A DNA stretch of 64,000 nt from Rhinopithecus roxellana (Eukaryota > Chordata > Mammalia > Primates > Cercopithecidae): positions 40,633,711 through 40,697,710 of the forward strand of contig NC_044565.1 in assembly GCF_007565055.1 (NCBI RefSeq), in the 5' to 3' direction. The notes below the pieces were generated by a model that was given only the letters and a program-made list of their open reading frames with translations, was not told the origin of the DNA and searched no databases. A program made the translations under genes and the position numbers. Positions 12,288-25,900 of the stretch are shown here, piece by piece. Every line of letters begins with the position of its first letter. The stretch's first letter is position 1.

Positions 12288-15200
12288 CTGTGGGAGGAAA
12301 AATTTGTTTTACAAAATTAAAAGGAACAAAATTATAAAAAGTATTTCTAAATTAAAATTGCATAAGCACACAAATATATATAAAGAAAAATGTCAAGGAA
12401 ACCAATGTAACATTTCAAATAAAAAAATGTAAAAAGCACTAAAATTATTACACGAATCCAAAATGAAATTCTGTAACATACATACCATTTTACAAATACA
12501 GATAAAATGATATTTGCAAGTTACTTTGGCATATGTAATTTCACTCCAGTTAAATATGAAAATCTAGTTTCTGAGGCTCTATAAAGGTATTTTTGAAAAC
12601 TAAAAGATAAATATTAGAATTACAATTAATGGGACTCCAAATAGCCAAAATCATCTCTTACTGTCCACTTTTAGGAGAAAATGGAAGGATGGAGAAAACA
12701 CTCATTAGGGATAAGAAAATATACATAACTTTTTTTTTTTTTTTTTTTTGAGACGGAGTCTCGCTCTGTCGCCCAGGCTGGAGTGCAGTGGCCGGATCTC
12801 AGCTCACTGCAAGCCCCGCCTCCCGGGTTTATGCCATTCTCCTGCCTCAGCCTCCGGAGTAGCTGGGACTACAGGTGCCCGCCACCTCGCCCGGCTAGTT
12901 TTTTTTGTATTTTTTAGTAGAGACAGGGTTTCACCATGTTAGCCAGGATGGTCTCGATCTCCTGACCTCGTGATCCGCCCGTCTCGGCCTCCCAAACTGC
13001 TGGGATTACAGGCTTGAGCCACCGCGCCCGGCCAGAAAATACACATAACTTTTAAGATATATTACGACAGAACTCTAAGAGACTATAAAATTCACAGTCA
13101 GAAAAAATCACAGAAAAAATTAATTCTGTATTTATTTACATATTATACAAATGCTTTATGAACTAAACCAGGAAAAAGCACTGATTTAAGAATGTACATG
13201 GGGGAAAAAGACTTCTAATTAGCCCTTGGTTGAATTATCTAAACTAGGAATTGGCAATTTTTTTTCTGTAAAAAGTCAGATTGTAAATATTTTAGGCTTT
13301 GTGAGCTATATACAGCCTCTGCTCGAACTATTCAACCCTGTTACCATAGTGTTAAAAAAAAAAGCAGTTTAGAGATAATATTTAATCAAATATTCATGGC
13401 CATGTTCCAGTAAAATTTTATTTATAAAAATAGGTAACTAACCAAATCAGTAACATTTTTTTCCATAACGCAATGTAACTAATAAAATCACTACCATATG
13501 AACAACATGTAATTTCTTGAACAATAAAGTCCAACACGATTGGTTTCTAACACAACCTTCAGAAGCCATGCTTAATTTATTCTATACTGAAAGCATGAAA
13601 AATTTGGAGAGAAAATTTTCAAAGAAGCAGTTATTCATTCCTAAAAATAGAATTCCAATATATTGTGCAAAGCACTGTTCCTTCTGATCACAAGAAATAT
13701 GCTATAGGAAATAAAATACCTTTTTTGAAGTATCTTCCTTCTCCAAATGAACCGAGGAGACCAGGTCTTGGTCTCTCAGGAAAATTAACTGTTAGGATAA
13801 AGTTTTTCCATTATTAAATGGCATTTGAAAAATAACATTATCAGTTAAAATCTGAAAAATTGGCCGGGCATGGTGGCTCCCACCTGCACTTTGGGAGGCC
13901 GAGGTGGGTGGATCACCTCAGGTCAGGAGTTCAAGACCATCCTGGTCAACACGGCAAAACCCCGTTTCTACTAAAAATACAAAAATTAGCCGGGTGTGGT
14001 GGCACACACCTGTAATCTCAGTTACCCGGAAGGCTGAGGCAGGAGAACTGTTGAACCTGCGGGGGGACAGGTTGCATGCAGTGAGTTGAGACTGCCCCAC
14101 CTGCACTCCAGCCTGGGTGACAGAGAGAGACACTGTCTCAAAAAACAAACAAAAACAAAACAAAAATAATAAAATTTGAAAAACTGAAAAAAGTAAATAA
14201 AACAAAACCTATTTAAATATGAATTGATCCAAAATATTCTTACCGTGATCCTGGCACAGTTTCTGGAAAAGCAGAGTTGTCTTTTGCTTCTTTGCTTTAT
14301 TGCCATAAGTATCTGATTAGAAAGAAACCAGGAAAGCAGACAAAAAATTATAGGATTGTTTCCTCTCCTTTAATAAACAAATATTTTATTCACATATAGA
14401 AAATGTTTTCAATAAATACATATGTAATTTGGATTAAATAAGTATTATAGAATACGTCCCAAATCAGTAGTATCAGTAGAAAAGGATATTTTTCTCTTAG
14501 TAAAAAATTGTTTAAAGTAATCCCAGCACTTTGGGAGGCTGAGGCAGGTGGATCACTTGAGCCCAGGAGTTTGAGGCCAACCTGAGCAACATGGCAAAAC
14601 CCTGTCTCCATAAAAAACAGAAAAACTGGCCGGGCGCAGTGGCTCAATCCTGCAATCCCAGCACTTTGGGAGGCTGAGGCAGGTGGATCACCTGAGTTCA
14701 GGAGCTTGAGATCAGCTTGGCCAACATGGTGAAACCCCATCTCTACTAAAAATAATACAAAATTAGTTGGGTGTGGTGGCACATGCCTGTAGTCCCAGCT
14801 ACTCGAGAGGCTGAGGCAGGAGAATCACTTGAACCTGGGAGGTGGAGGTTGCAGTGAGCTAAGATTGTGCCACTGCACTCTAGCCTGGGTGACAGTGAGA
14901 CTCTGTCTCAAAGAAAAACAAAAAACAAAAAAACAAAACAAAACAAAAAAAAAAAACAAAGAAATGCAAAGAGCATAAAGAAAAAACCCAACAGAAAGCT
15001 TCCAGGAAAAGAAACATAAATTGTGAATATACATAACTGTACTCAAATGAATCTTACAAGAAGATGTTATTAGCAGGACCACTTTAAGAAATATATAAAT
15101 TATTACCAGCAAGATGTCATACCTTTTTCATCTGGCAGATATCTAAAATCCATAGATTCACTAACTTCCTGGTCAGAAGGTCTCCGCAACTGCATTTTTA

Positions 15201-16904
15201 CTGTTACGGGTTCTGTGATGGCTTTGCAATATGGCGGAGTTTTGAAAACAATGGCTACTTGACGGTGTACATCAGCTTGTGAAAAGATGCCTTTTGCTTC
15301 CCAATCGTTCAACACAAAACGAACTTCTATGTCATCTAGTGAATAAGAAACCAAAAAAATAATAATGGGAAAACAAAGTAACTGCATCTATTAATCTAAA
15401 ATTTTTTCTAAATTCAATGAAATAAATAAATACCTTTCTGAACTTTGTCGCAAAGTAGAAATATTTCATCTCCTCCTCTGACACTTCCACAATTCTTGTT
15501 TACACGACAAATCCTTAATTCTGCAGTATTTGGAGCACCTAAATAAAAAGGATTTTCAAAAAAATGAGTTGTTACCTTAGTAATATTTTATTCCTTTTTG
15601 CAGGGAAGAATTTGAGGAAAACCATATACAGAATAAAAGTTTTAGTGTATAGGTAAAGAACACTAAATACATTAATCATCTCTGTATCTGTCCACTTCCT
15701 TTCTAACTGCTTTACTTCAGACTTTGTGGGTTCATTTCTAGGTAATGACATATTCTCTAATTACATCTCCCTGCTTCTAAATTCTGATTCTGCCAGTCAA
15801 TCCTATGCACTGTCACCAGATTAATCTTCATAAATCATGACCACATCTCTATGGCAATACAATTTTCCCTATGGCAATACATTTCCCTATGGCAATACAA
15901 CTTTCATGCTTCCTATTATGTGGCCATAAGATTATATAATTATTCCTGGCATTTAAAGCTCTACATGATAAGGATACTCTGATCTACCTTTATAGCCCTA
16001 CATCTCTCTATCCTTCTACACATAAAACAGGTATGGCCATACACCATTGGTGGACGTATATATAAGTCTATGTACACACACACACACACACACAGTATTT
16101 TGGGGGAAAGTTTCATAATCTTTTAAAATGAGATATATCCATATCCTTTGATCCAGCATTTGCCATGCAGTGAGCCATGATTACACCACTGCACTCCAGC
16201 TTGGGTGACAGAGTGAGACCCTATCTCCAAAAAAAAAAAAAAAAAAAAACCAATAAAATAAAAACATATACAAGAAAATATATTGCAGTACAGTTTGCTA
16301 GGCCAAAAAGAAAAAATGAGAAAAGAAAGAAACCAAATGTCTTGTAAGAGGGTAATTAATAAAATTATGATATAACTACATAATAAAATATGCTGCTACT
16401 GAAAAGAATAAGGTGATTGAAAGGAAAATGTTCAAGATATATGGTAAGAAGAAAGTTTTTAAAACAATCATCACTTATGATTTTAAGTTGCCAAAATTGT
16501 ACTGTGTCAAAAATGATGATGATGACAATGTAGTTATGTATATATAGGAAGAAAAAACTGGTAAAATATGCACCTAAGGATAGTGATTATCCCTGGAGGA
16601 TGAGATTAGAGAAGATTTCCTTTCTGTTATATATTTCTGTAATGCCTGGAAGTTTTCCTATCATGAATATATTGTTTTTCTAATTACCAAAATACTTTTA
16701 AGACTTAAACCATTACAAAAAAACAAGACTACAAATGTAAGAAAATGAAGTACTTACGGTTATCATAAATTGGGTTTGAGACAACAGGAGGAAGAGCAGT
16801 CGTCAAATTACCATGTTCATCAGGGAGGAAAACTTGAAAACATAGTCTCACCACATTGAGGTCACAATCTTCAATATCATTCAGCTGTTTTTCAGGGACT
16901 GAAT

Positions 16905-16940
<36 letters not shown>

Positions 16941-19900
16941 AAGAATGTAATAGTCACATAGACCTAAAGTCCTGCTAGGTCCTCCTCCCTGCCCATTATA
17001 GCCAATAACCTTGAATAGCATCCAAATCTGTACGAATACAAATAGGATAGTATACAAAGAATGCCTTGTATCATTCTTATCAAGTAGTCACTATCAAACA
17101 GTATTTGATAAATTATAGCCATGTTCAGGAAGTAACTATCCCCTCACCTGGGGATAATCCCAAGTTGACATTAATAACAAATCAAAGTTTTAAAAAAGAG
17201 TTGCAGGTTTGTACACAACAAAGAATGGCATTTACCCATTCATTCTACAAACATGTATTTGGTCCAGGTGCTGTATTAAGGACTCTGTAAATTATCTCCT
17301 AAATCTGTAAAAGAATTACTTTCATCCTCATTTTACAAATGAGGAACTGAATTTAATTAGCTTTTTTGAGATGGGGGTCTCACTCTGTTGCCCAGGCTGG
17401 AGTGCAATGATGCAATTTTGCCTCACCCCAACCTCTGCCTCCCAGGCTCAAGTGATCTTCCCATCTCAGCCTCCTGAGTAGCTGGGACTACAGGCACATG
17501 CCACCACGCCCAGCTAATTTTTCTATTTTTTTGTAGAGATGGGGTTTCACTATGTTGCCCAGGGTGGTCACGAACTCCTAGGCTCAAGTGATCCACCTAC
17601 CTTGGCCTCCCAAAGTATTGGGTTTACAGGCGTGAGCCACTGAGCCTGGCCTGGAACTGATTTTAAAGAGAGGAATTACTTGCCCAAAGTTTCACAGTGG
17701 CAAGGTGGAAATGTGAACTCAAGTCATTAAATTTAGAGCCTATGCTTTTAAAAATTGAACTCTATTAGAAAATTGTACATATGTTATACATAAAAATGAC
17801 ATAAACAAGAATATCTACTAAAATGTGGATCAACATTTTAAGGATGAAATACCAAGAAACAAAAAAAGTAAGATAGCTAGTTTCCATAAGAAATTTTATG
17901 TGTAAATTTGTTTTGCTTAAAAATTTTTTTAATTAAAAATTTTACAGTTCTATAAAACTAGAAAAGCTCATGACAGAATATAGTATAATAGTTTGTTAAA
18001 TTAATATTTGAACCAGAAATCCAGTTCCAAAAGAAAATATTGCCTTTTCAAATGCCATAAGCTAAAGCAATAAGTCATATTTTTAAAAAGCATGACATGC
18101 ACATTATTTACACAACAATTTTACTTTGCAAAGTATTAAATTCTGAAACACTAAATTTAGAAACACAGTTAAGCCCAAATTCCTTATTTTACAGGCAATA
18201 ACTAATAAAAATGATAATGTATTTTGTACTGTTTTTATTTAATGACACTGACAGTCTACGTAGCTATCACAACATTTAGAAGTATCCCAGTATTAGCATT
18301 CTTAGCCTAACCTTTGAAAGAGTGCATAAAAAAAATCTGTACTCTGTACAACTGAAAGGTCAAAATGTTATGATACCAACGCTTGGGTTACAGCAGCATA
18401 CTCTACCGGCACTATTGTGTAGGCAATATGAGAGCTACCTCTTCAAAACCCATTTTTATAGCATTATAAATGTAGCATTCAAGATATTAGTGTCTATCAG
18501 TTGCAAAGATGAGTAATCAATATGCAAAAAAGATAAATTTGTAGCTAGATGTTCCTGATAAGTTAAAAAAAACCTATGTGAACTCTGTCAATGGATAAAC
18601 CAACTGTGGTATAGTCCTACAATAGAATAAACTCAGCAATAAAAGAGAACAAACTGGCCAGGCTGGTGGCTCACGCCTGTATTCCCAGTACTTTGAGAGG
18701 CCGAGGTGGGCGGATCATGAGGTCAGGAGATCGAGAACACCCTGGCTAACACGGTGAAACCCCGCCCCTACTAAAAATACAAAAAATTAGCCGGGTGTGG
18801 TGGCAGGCGTCTATAATCCCAGCTACTCAGGAGGGTGAGGCAGGAGAATGGTGAACCCGGGAGGCGGAGTTTGTAGTGAGCCAAAAAAAGAAAAAGAAAA
18901 AAAGAACGATGGGGGTATATACCCCAAATGAATGTATCTCAAAACCATGCTTAGCAAAAGAAACCAGATACAAAACTATACTGTATGTTTCCTTTTTTTT
19001 TTTTTTTTTTTTTTTTGAGACAGAGTCTGGCTCTGTCGCCCAGGCTGGAGTGCAGTCGCCGGATCTCAGCTCACTGCAAGCTCCGCCTCCCGGGTTTACG
19101 CCATTCTCCTGCCTCAGCCTCCGGGTAGCTGGGACTACAGGCGCCCGCCACCGCGCCCGGCTAGTTTTTTGTATTTTTTTAGTACAGACGGGGTTTCACC
19201 GTGTTAGCAAGGATGGTCTCAATCTCCTGACCTCGTGATCCGCCCGTCTCGGCCTCCCAAAGTGCTGGGATTACAGGCTTGAGCCACCGCGCCCGGCCCG
19301 TATGCTTCCATTTATATGCAGTTTTAGAAAAGATTAAACTGGAGATTAATCTCCCAGTGACAGAAGGCAGATTAGTAATTGACTGAGGCAGAGGCAGGAT
19401 AGGGAAATGAGTGAGAAGGGGACCAAGGAAATTTTAGGGGGTAACGGAAATGTTCCATATCTTGATTGTGGTGGTGGTTATGTGGCAGGATATATTCTGG
19501 TAGATTTTATTGCATCTCAATAAAAGTTTATTTTAAATATTTTTAAATATTACATAAAAGAAAAATAAATAAACTGGTCAATAAGCCAAAGTTTAAAAAC
19601 ATTTAGTCACATAATAGCTCTACTACAGGGAAGAAATTTTACCTACCTCTCAAAAAAAATCACTATTTATGAGATTTTGCTTTGAATCTTCTCAATGTGT
19701 GGAAATACAATTACTACTGCATCAGAATTACTTTCATCTCTGCACAACATGGTTAAAAACTACTGACAGGCAAGAACGACAGATACCCATTTTTACCCAA
19801 TGCAAAATTCAGTGTAAGGCTGAAAACCCAGTTCAAAACTTCTTTTCTATAAAGCCTAACTTCATCCTCTGCAGTGGAAGGAATATTTCTCCTCTCTAAA

Positions 19901-22900
19901 TCAGGGCAAGACTTGACCTATACCTTTCTTTTTTTTTTGAGATGGAGTCTTGCTGTCACCCAGGCTGGAGTGCAGTGGCACGATCTTGGCTCACTGTAAG
20001 CTCCACCTCCTGGGTTCACACCATTCTCCTGCCTCAGCCTCCCGAGTAGCTAGGACTTACAGGTGCCCACCACCATGCCCGGCTATTTTTTTTTTTTTTT
20101 TTTTTGTATTTTTAGTAGACAGGGTTTCACTGTGTTAGCCAGGATGGTCTCGATCTCCTGACCTCGTGATCTGCCCGCCTCGGCCTCCCAAAGTGCTGGG
20201 ATTACAGGCGTGAGACACCGCGTCTGGATGACCTATATCTTTCTATGCACTTAAAAGTTTTTAAATCTTACATGATAATCATTTATGTATGCCTCTTCTA
20301 TCATATTAGACAAAGTTTCAAATGAAGTCAGAAGGGGTGTCTGATGTATCTCCACTAGACATCGAACATAGTGGTTTACAAACATTTGATATTTATTATA
20401 CATTTCCTCAATTAACATAAATGACTGAAGAAGTACTTAAAGGCCTATCAAATAACCAAACATTTAGATATTTTTTACAAATTACTGAAGAAAGCATAAA
20501 GTAAAAGTTAATAAAAAAGAAGTTCTACTTTTGGTAATGGCAGATGATAATCCATAAACTGGGACCAATTCACTCATAAGAAAGTGAACAAAATATGAAA
20601 CAAAATTTCTCTAATGACATCAGAGAGTTAACAAGGTCATAAAAAATCATAGGACCAAGATAGAAGAGAAGAAAACCCACAGTTCAGAATGAGAGGCCAC
20701 TTTTATCTAAATATAGCCTGACAATTTTCTAAGAGATGGTTAAGAAGATTGAGATGAACTCTCAATAAACTATGGGGAAAAATAAAGGAGTTAAGAGTCT
20801 GCCAAGGATGTGGGATCTGATAAATACCCAAGGCTTTGGGGGATTTGAGGTCTGGAAGAGCTATACCCTAGGAGTAAGGGTGAACTGGAAACATATCAGA
20901 TTTCAGGGATGAAAGCCCATCTTCAAATAACCTAAATCATTCACTGATTTTAGGTGATCTGGGATTGCTAGTGTACTTGGCCACTAGCCAGAAGAAAATT
21001 TTCTGCAGGGAGATAATACTGTAGGCCTAAAATCTTTATACTTTTTCACAGAAAATGACTGGTATTTTATCTTAGATAATCAGACACATGAGGAGGCAAA
21101 ATAAAATTTTTTTTTTCAAAAAAGAAAGCAACAGGCAATAAAAACACCATAAAATATCCAAATAATGAAGTTTTCAGAAACATAATTTAAAGTAACTATA
21201 CTTAATATATTCAAGGAATTAAGATTGAGAGTTTACTGGAGAACTTGAAACTGAAAAAAAGGAATCAAATTCTAGAACTGAAAAATATAATAAATTGAGA
21301 TGAAGAATATAATCAAATTTATCAAAAGTTTTATAGAAAATACGTTGTGTCTTGTCTTTTTATACCCCAAGGATTAAAATGTTTACCAACATAGTCTACC
21401 ATAAATTTTTAAAGTGTTGATTCACTTTAAAGCCTTTAATCCATCTTCAGCTGATATTTGTATTTGATGTGAGGTAGGGAATCCAACTTAATTAAATAAC
21501 TTTTTTTTTAAGCTTCCTTTCTCAAACATTTCCTCCTTTCCTCTTGATTATGGCATGCCACCTCTGTCATACATTAAAGTCGCATATTTCCTTAGCTCTG
21601 TTTCTGGGCTCTCAATTCTTTTTCTTTTTTCAATAATTATACATTTTTATCTTATAAAAATTGGGTGTAATATGTAGATTTAAACTGACAAAAATGTGTA
21701 TTGAACAGTTCTGTCTTTTATAGCTTAAAAGAAAGATTTTGGAAGAAAATGAAATATCTCTTTTTGAAATGATTTATTTCTATTTTATAATACTTCTGCA
21801 CAATCTTGCAACTTCAGAAGATCTTTTATATTTTTAATTTCAAATCTGCTTATACAAACAGTAAGTCTTCACTTAATGTCTTCTAGGATGATGTCTCTAG
21901 GTTCTTGGAAATCACAACTTCAAGTGAAACAACACTGTAATAAAACCAATTTTGCCATAGGCTAATCAATATAAACAAGAGTTAAGTTTCTACGGCAGAC
22001 TTCTGGTCACAAAAACATCACTAAATTTATAAGCAAAGACCAAAACACTTGTAATATTAAATATTGAAATAAATCTGAGCCATACATACATTTAAGAAAG
22101 ATTACTAAAAACAAGTTAAGATAATGATTTACCCAATTATTCTAGTTCAGGGTCACAGGTGATTGGAGTCTCTTCGGGGCTCTCAATTCTACTCCAATTA
22201 GTCAATCTGTCTATCCTTATCCCAATATGACACTGCCTTAATTAGTATTAATACTTCTCTCTGATGAGGTCAATTTCTCCTCACTGTTCTTTTTCTATAA
22301 AGTATTCTGTTCCTGTTTAGAATTACCATATTTTTTTTTTTTTTTTTTTTTGAGACGGAGTCTTGCTCTGTCACCCAGGCTGGAGTGCAGTGGCCGGATC
22401 TCAGCTCACTGCAAGCTCCGCCTCCCGGGTTTACGGCATTCTCCTGCCTCAGCCTCCCAAGTAGCTGGGACTACAAGCTCCCGCCACCTCGCCCGGCTAG
22501 TTTTTTGTATTTTTTTTTTTTTTTTTTAGTACAGATGGGGTTTCACCGTGTTAGCCAGATGGACTCGATCTCCTGATCTCGTGATCCGCCCGTCTCGGCC
22601 TCCCAAAGTGCTGGGATTACAGGCTTGAGCCACCGCGCCCGGCCAAGAATTACCATATTTAATATGGAATTGCATTGAATCTATTTATCAAGTGGGAGAA
22701 AATGACTTTTTTTTCTTTTTGAGACAAGAGGTCTTGCTCTTCACCCAGGCTGGAGTGCAGTGGCATGATCTTGGCTCACTGCAACCTCCACCTCCCGGGT
22801 TCAAGTGATTCTCCCTGCCTCAGCCTCCTGAGTAGCTGGGACTACAGGTCCATGCCACCATGCCCAGCTAAATTTGTATTTTAAGTAGAGACAGGGTTTC

Positions 22901-25900
22901 ATCATGTTGGCCAGGATAGTCTCAATCTGTTGACCTCATGATCCGCCCACCTTGGCCTCCCAAAGTGCTGGGATTACAGGTGTGAGCCACCATGCCCAGC
23001 CCAGGAAAATGACATTTTTACAACATTACTATTAGAGAGCATGGAATATCTCTCCATTTATTTAAGTATTCTCTAAGATATCATAATAAAATTTTATAAT
23101 TTCCCCTAAAGAAATCTTGATTATCATTTCTTTGTTTCTACATACTTTGTATTTCCTGACAATATTTGCTTTAAGGATGTTTTCTAGCTATTTGCTGCTG
23201 AGGTATGGAAACATGACTGACTTTTGTATACTAATTTTACATCCACTAACCCTTTTAAACTTTATTTTTTATTCAGTCTCCAAAAAGACTGTCAAAAATT
23301 GCCAATGCTGACTATACTGAAAGTCATGACATTAGGGTATTAGGAAAAAGTTTTCAATTAACAATAACCACTCCTGAGATAAACCTCACTTGGCTATAGT
23401 GTCAATGTGCAAAGCTCACTCTTTTAAACTTATTTGAAAAATCCATTTATATATCTTTTGGGTTATCACTATAATAATTTCAAATAATTACAGTTTTATT
23501 TCCTCATTTTTCAATCCTATGCCTCTACTTTTTGGGGGAGTCTCACTGTACACTGGCTACAATGCTCACTGCCCTGGCTATGATCTTCACTACAATGTTG
23601 AATAGAAGTGGTAAAAGTGTGCCTTGGTTTCTCATTCTTAACTTCAAAGTGAATGCTTCTGATATTTCTCTTATTTAGGATAATGCTTACTGTAAGTTTT
23701 TTAATAGATACATATTCTATAATATAAAATGCAGTGTTTTATTCTGTAAAGTGAAAACTGATACTCAGTTTTGTTTGTTTTGTTTTGTTTGAGATGGAGT
23801 CTTACTCGGTAGCCCAGGTTAGAGTGCAGTGTTGTGATCTTGGCTCACTGCAGCCTCCAGCTCCACTCCAGGGTTCAAGAGATTCTCATGCCTCAGCCTC
23901 CCAAGTAGCTGGGAATTACAGGCGTGCACCACCATGCCTGGCTAATTTTTGTATTTTTAGTAGAGACAGGGTTTCACCATGTTGGCCAGGCTGGTCTAGA
24001 ACTCCTGACCTCAAGTGATCTGCCCACCTTGGGGCCCCATAGTGCTGGGATTACAGGTGTGAGCGGCCATGCCTGGCCTGATACTCAGTTTTAACATTTG
24101 CAAAAACTAACGGAAGGAAGCATGAGACCAATAAAATGCTCTCAAATTCCTCTTAAACTAGTTTAAAATTTCACTTTGTAGTTAGTCAAAAGAATGTAAG
24201 GTAATAACTATTCTCCTTCCTTTTTATGTGTGTGTGTGTGTGTGTGTTTTTTTTTTTTTTTTGAGACGGAGTCTCGCTCTGTCGCCCAGGCTGGAGTGCA
24301 GTGATGCGCTTGGTTCACTGCAAGCTCTGCCTCCTGGGTTCACGCCATTCTCCTGCCTCAGCCTCCCAAGTAGCTGGGACTCCAGGCGCCCATCACCACG
24401 CCCGGCTAATTTTTTGTATTTTTAGTAGAGACAGGGTTTCACTATGTTAGCCAGGATGGTCTTGATCTCCTGACCTCGTGATCCAACCGCCTCAGCCTCC
24501 CAAAGTGTTGGGATGGCAGGCGTGAGCAACCGCGCCCAGCCCCTTCCTTTTTATGTTAAATGTTTAATCTACCTTTAGAAAGAAATATCACTCCTTTAAC
24601 CCTAAAATCAGGTGTGTAATGAGAATTTCATTTTTAACCAAGAAGATATTATCATGCTACATTTCTTTCATAAGCAGGAATTAAATTTTTAAAATCAATT
24701 ATGATATCTACTAGCTCTAGAAGTGTAACATTTCTAAAATTCTAATACCGTCAAACACTACTAAAATAAATAACAAGGCAAAAATACACAGCATATGGAA
24801 TAACAATTTTTTTTTTTTTTTTTTGAGACGGAGTCTTGCTCTGTTGTCAGGCTGGAGTGCAGTGGCACCATCTTGGCTCACTGCAACCTCTGCCTCCCAG
24901 TTCAAATGATTCTCCTCCTGCCTCAGCCTCCCAAGTAGCTAGGACTACAGGCGTGCACCACCATGCCCAGCTAATTTTTGTATTTTTAGTAGAGATAGGG
25001 TTTCACCACGTTGGCCAGGATGGTCTGTATCTCTTGACCTCGTGATCCGCCCATCTCGGCCTCCCAAAGTGCTGGGATTACAGGCATGAGTCACTGCACC
25101 CGGCCTGGAATAACAATTTTAAGAACTATGTCTCAGCCAGGCAAGGTGGCTCATGCCTGTAATCTCAGCACTTTAGGAAACTGAGGCAGGAGGTTCACTT
25201 CAGCCCAGGAGTTCAACACCAGCCTGGGCAACATACGGAGACCCTGTCTCTACAAATAATAGAAAAAAAAATGAACTAGGTCTCACTTAAGGAAAAATAT
25301 AGAATTTAGTTATAATTAATTTACATTTTTGTTACTTAAAAAGTATATAAACTATCCCATATATATAATAATAAAAGCTGACATTTAAGTGTTCATGTGC
25401 CAGGCAAACGGTAAAGATGCCAGAAGTATACTAGAAGTATATCATTAATTTACTCAATCTTTCAACATACTTATTGAGTATCTATTATGTGCTACCTCAG
25501 TAAAATGTTAGATACAAATATGAAAAGACAATGCCTGACCTCAGTGAGATGAGTATCCGGATGAGAAATAGATACATAAACTGAAATTATATAATGCAAC
25601 ATGAAAAATGTTATAATGGAAGTATGCTCAAGGAATACTGAAAGCAAGAAAGTACACAAGTTCTGCCTAGGGTAATGAAAAAAAGGCTTCAAAAACTCTG
25701 ACTGCAATGAAGAAAGGACAACGAAGTACATATGAGCCAGTTTTTTCAAGCTTTAAGTTCTCAGTTGTAAGGAAAGGCTTTTTCTTGTATTAGACCAGAC
25801 TTCAGAAATAAGAATCTATGTTAGACTACTTGTCTTATTAAACTGAATTCCCTTTCAGACTACTAAGTAATGTAGTCTTCCCAAACTCAACTGTATAGCA

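Larger units (their letters stand above)
12288..13719 (-). other. REL: REL last coding intron
   Basis: A 1,432-base intron with donor GTATTT and acceptor CACAG. It holds one young AluY (12729-13033), an hAT-like relic (13240-13440) and otherwise AT-rich unique sequence. Confidence 0.9.
13789..14243 (-). other. REL: REL intron carrying the Alu-exon locus
   Basis: A 455-base intron, mostly one Alu placed antisense to REL. In human REL this intron yields an optional Alu-derived exon. Confidence 0.9.
18575..19545 (+). repeat. L1M 3' end, interrupted by two Alus
   Basis: tcaatggataaaccaactgtgg starts an L1M ORF2 tail; after the Alus, ttccatttatatgcagtttt, cttgattgtggtggtggtta and an A-rich end complete the 3'UTR. 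Confidence 0.55.
21370..23765 (-). repeat. Old antisense L1 interrupted by two Alus
   Basis: Antisense L1 ORF2 landmarks appear in order: taatccatcttcagctgatatttg (21437), ggaattgcattgaatctattt (22664) and acaatgttgaatagaagtgg (23592). All are degraded. The two Alus at 22331-22644 and 22711-23001 inserted later. Confidence 0.65.
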
